In this document: positions 59,373-64,000 of the stretch, piece after piece | Numbering within the stretch: position 1 is the first letter of the stretch | How the letters are laid out: each line of letters starts with the position of its first letter | Source: Prillingera fragicola | Lineage: Eukaryota > Basidiomycota > Tremellomycetes > Trichosporonales > Trichosporonaceae | Reading direction: 5' to 3' | Assembly (NCBI GenBank): GCA_002335605.1 | Contig: BEDY01000006.1 | Coordinates: forward strand, 496,001 to 560,000 | DNA length: 64,000 nucleotides | Notes under the pieces: model-generated | What the model saw: only the letters and a program-made list of their open reading frames with translations | What the model was told of the DNA's origin: nothing | The model's database searches: none | Position numbers and translations under genes: made by a program

Positions 59373-60790
59373 ATGGGACCGCGCAAGTCGGCCTCATCAC
59401 GCAGGGCACGGGCATCATCAGCTCAACCACCAGCAGATCCAGCAGCCATACCTCCAGCAACCCCCATTCCTAAACTGCGCCAATCAATCTCACGACCACA
59501 ACGTTCAGATGACGATCAGCCGGTGGCCAGCTCGTCAAAGGTCACTCTGGATGACATGCCGCCGCAGGTGCCAGAATCCATAACCTGGGATTATGAGGCG
59601 CCGCCGAGAAAGAGGCAGAAGCTGTGTGAGGAGGACAAGGAGCGATTCATGCACGAGGTGAGTGTTGCCGAGGGAGATTGTCTGTGACCGGCATTCGTGC
59701 TGCGAGGTGGTCACGCTACCTGTGCAACTGCCTCTGGAGCGTCCTGAGTGCTGGGATAGGTCGGGGAAGAATCATGGCAGCTTGGTGTTTGCTCATGGAG
59801 CTGCTACAACTTCGTTCGGCACATCAAGGACCATACGGACGCTCTCGTGATCACAACTGACGCTGTAGCTTCTCAAATTCTCTCCCTTTTTCGTCCTGCA
59901 CGACATCTCGGAGCACGCACGAAACAACATTTACCCGAAAGTGTCGAGCGTGGAACAATGGGCAGAACGCGAAGCAGGCAACCGCCCAGCATTCAAGCGA
60001 GAGGTCGAGAAAGGCAGTCACGCACTCGAAACCTTGTTGGAGAACCACGTCGACCAGGCCTTTGACAAGTTTACAGCTTACGCCCTGCGAAATACGTTCA
60101 AGGTGCCCGATAACCTAGAGCTGGTCATGGTGAGCCCGCCCTCTTACAGTCCTGATCTGAGAAACTGACATCCAGCCCTGGCATCGCGACATTGACTTTG
60201 ACCGCGCGGCCTTTGTCACCTCCATCGAAGGCGGGGAAGAAGAACTCGCGCGTCGCCTTACCCGCCTACGTACACAAGTGGAAGAAGCACGTCTTGTGCG
60301 CCACCGCCTAGCTCTAGCCGAAGCAGAGCTCGACCGCCGACTCGAGATTGCAGCCCACCGCCGCGCACAAGTCGGGTTCGTACGGGACGCCGTCGCGGAT
60401 GCAGGCTGTGAGTTTCTTTCCCCCCGCGCAGAACCCCATCTAACAAACTCAGTGGCCCCGTTACCCGAGAAAGCCTCCAACATCGCCTCAACCCTCACAA
60501 CAATGCACACCCACCTCGACGCGCTCGACACCCCCCTCCCGCGCGCGGGGGACCTGGCAGCCACGCCCAGCACAGAGGGAAACGCCTGGGAGGCCGGACG
60601 ACAAGCGTACAATGCCTGGTCGCTCCCGCGGGCATTGGATTTGGCTGGCGGTGGAGCGGCCGCGGCGACGGTGGCGGCCTCGCGACCCGGGGAGATGACA
60701 GCCGACAGGCTGGGGGAGGCCGAGAGGGAGGTCGCCGGCGTTGGGTCGGCTGATGATGTCGAGGCCCTGGGGAAGGCTGTCGGCAAGTAG
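59373..60790 (+). CDS. MIS12: Mis12/Mtw1 kinetochore subunit
   Basis: Exons 59373-59657, 59869-60129, 60176-60407 and 60453-60790 give 371 aa. An N-terminal disordered, Pro/Ser-rich region of about 90 residues is followed by the Mis12 head: LLKFSPFFVLHDISEHA, NNIYPKVSSVEQW, GSHALETLLENHVDQAFDKF, YALRNTFKVPDNLELVMPW. Coiled-coil heptads follow (LARRLTRLRTQVEEARLVRH). The C-terminal 100 residues are Gly/Ala-rich and probably disordered. Mis12 is part of the MIND complex that links Ndc80 microtubule binding to inner kinetochore proteins. The first intron is 211 nt; other introns are about 45 nt. Confidence 0.85.
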
Positions 60791-61571
60791 GCGCGGCGGG
60801 AGATGAATGGTCCATTGATGCTTGAGACCGACCTGCCAGAGGCAGAGGCTACCTGCGTGATCAGCACATTGGGTGAACTCACATCTCGTCACATGTTATA
60901 CCTCGCCACACGAGGTCGACGTTTGCTGGGACACAATTGTCTCCCGAAGCTTTTGCCGATGCATCATCCAAAATACGCGCATGGCGCAGTGACGGGGTTG
61001 TCCAATACCAGAGTCGGTCGTCCTGGTGTGCTAGTGGGGCAGTAGACGACCGAGGGAGCATGTCGGCAATAACCACCAATGGCACGGGGGAGACGTGGTT
61101 GGGGCCACCACGCCTGGCTTGGACGAGCCTTCCGAGTATGTCAGTGAGAAGGTGCTGCGACGAACACTGTCATTATGCAGCGCTGCATCCTCTGCTCTAT
61201 AAGGAACTGCCAGGAGCTACGCTGGGTTGGTACGTGATGGTGGGATTGGCGAAGAGGAAGGAGAATGTGTGTTGTTGATATGGGGGTGGGGATGGATTGT
61301 TGGGGAAAGAAAAAAGGAAGGGTGTAGGATAAGAAGAAGAAAAAGTGCAGACCCACACAGAGGCTGCGCGAGGTGCGCTGCCTCGTGCTGTTGATTGACC
61401 GCCCGTCTATCCGCCCGTCCGCCGCCGCCTGCTGCCGCTGCCTGCCGCCGAGCCGCCCGCTCGTCGCGGCCACTCGCCTCCGCTACTCTGTCTCGCGCTC
61501 AGTCGCTACGACTGGACTCAAGCATGAACCTCGGTCACCACAACGGTTCCACGAGGACCCTGTTTGATGAC
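60791..61571. other. Convergent 3' region, purine and GC-repeat tracts
   Basis: 781 bp between Mis12 and the elongase. A purine-rich tract (gaaagaaaaaaggaag region, 61296-61345) and a CCGCC-rich stretch (61398-61455) are present, of low complexity. No coding signal. Confidence 0.5.
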
Positions 61572-62812
61572 CTACTGTAGTTTGTCAGCCGTGTCCTTCC
61601 TGGGAAGCCTTCACAACGTACCTTGGAGACCTTGGAGCCACGGACACCGGCCTTGCCGCCGGCAGCCTGCTTCTTGTAGGTGTTGATGTAGAAGAGGATG
61701 AAGAGGAAGAGGTAGGACGAAAGGAGACCGCAGCCAAAGAGAGCGGCACCCTCACCACCAGTGCAGTCACGGACCCAGGGGAGGTTGATGCCGTGCTTGT
61801 AGAAGAAGTGGTTGGTGGTGGCGAAGAAGACGACGTAAAGGTCAATGACAAACTGGGTGATCTGCATGGTGGTGAGGTACTTCTTCCACCAGATGCGGGC
61901 ACCACCGGCGGTGGCCCAGTAGTAGTAGTACATGATGACGTGGACGAGGAGGTTGAGCGAGATGACGACCCACTGGACGGCAGTAGCGCCCTCGAGCTGG
62001 GTGAAGCAGAGGAGAGCAGTGGCCGAGTGGTGGAAGTAGTGGAGGAACATGAGGGGCTTCTTCTTGAGGACGAGGAAGACCGTGTCAAAGAGCTCGAGGT
62101 ACTTGATGTAGTAGTTGATCATGTAGTAGGTAACGAGGGTCTGGGCAAGTCAGCAGTGCTCAAACTGGCCGTAAGGACCACGTACAGGAGTAAAGGCGCC
62201 GTCGTTGCAGATCGAGTAGTAGATGCCATTGTTGAGGTAGATGGGAATGACCTCCTCAAGCATCAGGAGCAGGAGCAGGAGCGAGCCCGAGGAGAGGATG
62301 GCGTTGTGGAGACGGAAGAGAGCAGTAAGCTTGAAGGGCTTGCTGCCACTGCGTTCGGCGTCAGCAAACTAAAGTCATTTACGTTCTCCAAAGCCGGGCA
62401 TGCCACGGCGGGACGTGCCGGGAGGCGCCAGACATGGGCTGGTTGCTCTGACCAGCTCCGCACGGTATGCAGGGGGCTTCGCAGAGCTGTCCGTCGCGAG
62501 CATTTCGGCTCATGGCGCGTTCCGCTCTGAGCGCATTGCCGCCCACGTCTCCGCCGTCGCCCTAGAGCCTGCCGCCGGATAGGAGGTTGCTACTCACCGC
62601 ATGAGCTCACGGCCACCAAAGATGACGAGGAGGTAGGTAACAAGGGCAATGATAACATTGCGCTGGGTGGAGAGAGGCGACTCTCCGGGGATCCAGCTAA
62701 TGAGCTCCTTGGGAGGGTTGGGGAGGTTGAGACCCGTCCAGACCGACTTGATGGTCGTGATGAGCGGGCCCTTGCCAGGCTTGAAGATGGTGTTGAGCGT
62801 GTCGACGATCAT
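61572..62812 (-). CDS. Fatty-acid elongase (ELO family)
   Basis: Minus-strand exons 62812-62598, 62348-62186, 62140-61622 and 61574-61572 give 299 aa; the last exon is the TAG stop alone. Elongases carry out the condensation step of very-long-chain fatty acid synthesis in the ER. The HYFHH histidine box lies at 160-164 within FLHYFHHSATALL; NYYIKYLELFDTVFLVLKK and YYYWATAGGARIWWKK are family motifs. About seven membrane segments are visible, and the C-terminus ends KVSK. If the last intron is retained, a 24-29 residue extension with a different C-terminus is made. The first intron is 249 nt. Very strong codon bias suggests high expression. Confidence 0.92.
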
Positions 62813-63808
62813 TGCAAGCGAAATTAAAAGAGTGAGCCAACGGGAGAAGAAGAAAAAAGCAAAGCCTGGTAGAGCTGCTTGAGAGGGGAGAAGAGGGGGG
62901 GTTGGGTCTGGTGAAGAACGAACGAACGAGACGAACAAAGAAGTCGAGACTTGACGAACGGGGGGTGGAGAGATATCTGGATGTAAACTGAGGCCCCTGG
63001 GTGGACGCGGCGCGGTGAAAAGAGGCCGTGTCTGCATGGCTGCAGCCAGGACCAGCCAGCCAGCCAGGCAGCCAGGCAGGCAGCCCAGGAAGCGCCACGA
63101 CCAAACAGCACCCAGGCAGCGGCGGCTAGACCGGGACGGACGGACCTGGATGGCACAGAGCGGGGGCATTAGCCTGCATGCTGCATGAACGAGCGCCGGA
63201 CTTGCCGGGACTTGGCTGCTGCTGCATCGAGCACGACCGTGTACCACCAATGCACAGAGTTAGTGGTCGCAAAAAAAAAACACCAAAAAAACCCTGTCAG
63301 GGTGCCAATCTGGCCGAACACGGGCCATCGAACGAGCGGGATCAAAATGCAGGGCACCAGAGCCCAGGTGTTTCTCATCGTACGCGCCTACGCGCCGAGA
63401 GACGCGTTTGTCATCTCGGGCCGGCGGCCGACTGTCTTTCGCTCTTGCTCGTATTGGCTGCAGGCGGGAATACTATCACCCTCCCCCTGGTACGCCGGCA
63501 GAGTCACGGGTAATGCCAGGTGCTAAAGGAGCACATGTGCATACTACTGGGCCAAGAGCAAGAGAGGGTGCTGCAACAGGGTAATGGCGCACCATGGCGA
63601 TCATTAAACCTTTTCAAGCAGTGATCGCAGGCCCACGCGCCCACGCACGTCGTCGTCTGCGCAGCCAGGCCAGCCCACGCAGGCGCCAGCATCGGTGGGA
63701 CACCACCGTGGGAAACCTATGCCACACACCGCCACGCTTACATCACCGCCAGTCACAAAGATTAGATCAAGCGGTCACCATTATTTATTACCACCACCTC
63801 CCAACACA
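62813..63808. other. Divergent intergenic region elongase / edge gene
   Basis: About 1 kb. A CAGC-type microsatellite (63046-63086: ccagccagccagccaggcag) and A runs (63267-63290) are visible. The left 150 bp are the elongase leader (minus strand), the right 60 bp the leader of the edge gene. No coding signal in between. Confidence 0.5.
63046..63086 (+). repeat. CAGC/CAGG tetranucleotide repeat
   Basis: Roughly ten 4-bp units (cagc, then cagg) in the upstream region of the elongase. Short and imperfect; possibly length-variable between strains. Confidence 0.7.
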
Positions 63809-63972
63809 ATGCCCCTCCATTCGGCAGCCACTGCGTTCCAAGACGTAGAATACACGACACTCCTCACAGGCGTGGCAGCACTCATCTCGGCCTATGCTGT
63901 TAAAATCTACTCGTCCGGTGCAAAGTGCACTTGGGAGAGGGAATGGGCAGGCAAGATGATTATCATTGCAGT
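63809..63972 (+). CDS. Unknown protein, N-terminal exon, cut by window edge
   Basis: The ATG opens 54 codons before a donor gtgagt at 63971-63976, within the last 30 bp of the window. The exon encodes a hydrophilic start, a probable membrane segment (TLLTGVAALISAYAVKIY) and WEREWAGKMIIIA, with the last residues before the donor hydrophobic (GKMIIIA). This resembles the beginning of fungal membrane-anchored oxidoreductase or hydrolase proteins, but the window does not show the domain that would decide. No function is assigned. Confidence 0.5.
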
Positions 63973-64000
63973 GAGTGGGAGCTCATCCCCCCCGGCTTTC

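Overview
The window reads as nuclear DNA of a basidiomycete yeast, most likely a tremellomycete close to Trichosporonales. This is inferred from gene content and style, not from a database match. Genes are GC-rich with C-ending codons and are cut by many short introns (mostly 35-60 nt) with GTGAGT/GTAAGT-type donors and a CTGAC/CTAAC branch sequence just before the acceptor. The gene set is eukaryotic: SUMO, enolase, chitin synthase, a COMPASS subunit, kinetochore and GPI-anchor factors. I see no bacterial operons, CRISPR array, rRNA or transposon. I rebuilt the exons by hand by joining reading frames across splice sites, and almost every model closes in frame to a stop.

Layout. 1-2993 is gene-poor. 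2994-4712 encodes an AAA ATPase. 4713-6889 is gene-poor with one weak small ORF. 6890-7456 encodes a secreted, apparently Kex2-processed, 8-cysteine peptide. 7920-9723 encodes a von Willebrand A protein with Q/G/Y-rich arms on both sides. 10586-11648 encodes a DUF1275 membrane protein. 12498-17757 holds three related Kre9-like GPI-anchored wall proteins and an intron-containing tRNA-Pro(AGG). 18489-27122 is a dense housekeeping block: Swd2, a Rex3-type exonuclease, WRAP73, Gid8, TANGO2 and ribosomal protein uL23. 28392-33274 has a PP2C phosphatase and a peroxisomal-type acyl-CoA synthetase. 33539-43394 has a WHIM/PHD chromatin protein, SUMO, a glycosyltransferase-like protein and a MYND-like zinc-finger protein. 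45842-53763 has enolase, the DNA polymerase delta subunit Cdc27/POLD3 and a chitin synthase. 54036-62812 has a nucleotide pyrophosphatase, a COA8 homologue, Per1, Mis12 and a fatty-acid elongase. A gene cut by the window edge starts at 63809.

Most neighbours are unrelated in function, as is usual in fungal chromosomes. One theme recurs: cell surface and lipids (three Kre9-like proteins, chitin synthase, a glycosyltransferase, Per1, elongase, acyl-CoA synthetase). Divergent pairs probably share promoters (Swd2/Rex3, WRAP73/Gid8, uL23/PP2C, Per1/Mis12).

The least ordinary signals are in splicing. Enolase is restored only by an AT-AC intron. The Rex3-type gene is restored only by an intron ending in TG. 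The glycosyltransferase uses 9-nt and 5-nt exons. Gid8 has an in-frame 126-nt optional cassette. Also notable are the secreted cysteine-rich peptide, the vWA protein with prion-like arms, and the clustered Kre9-like family.
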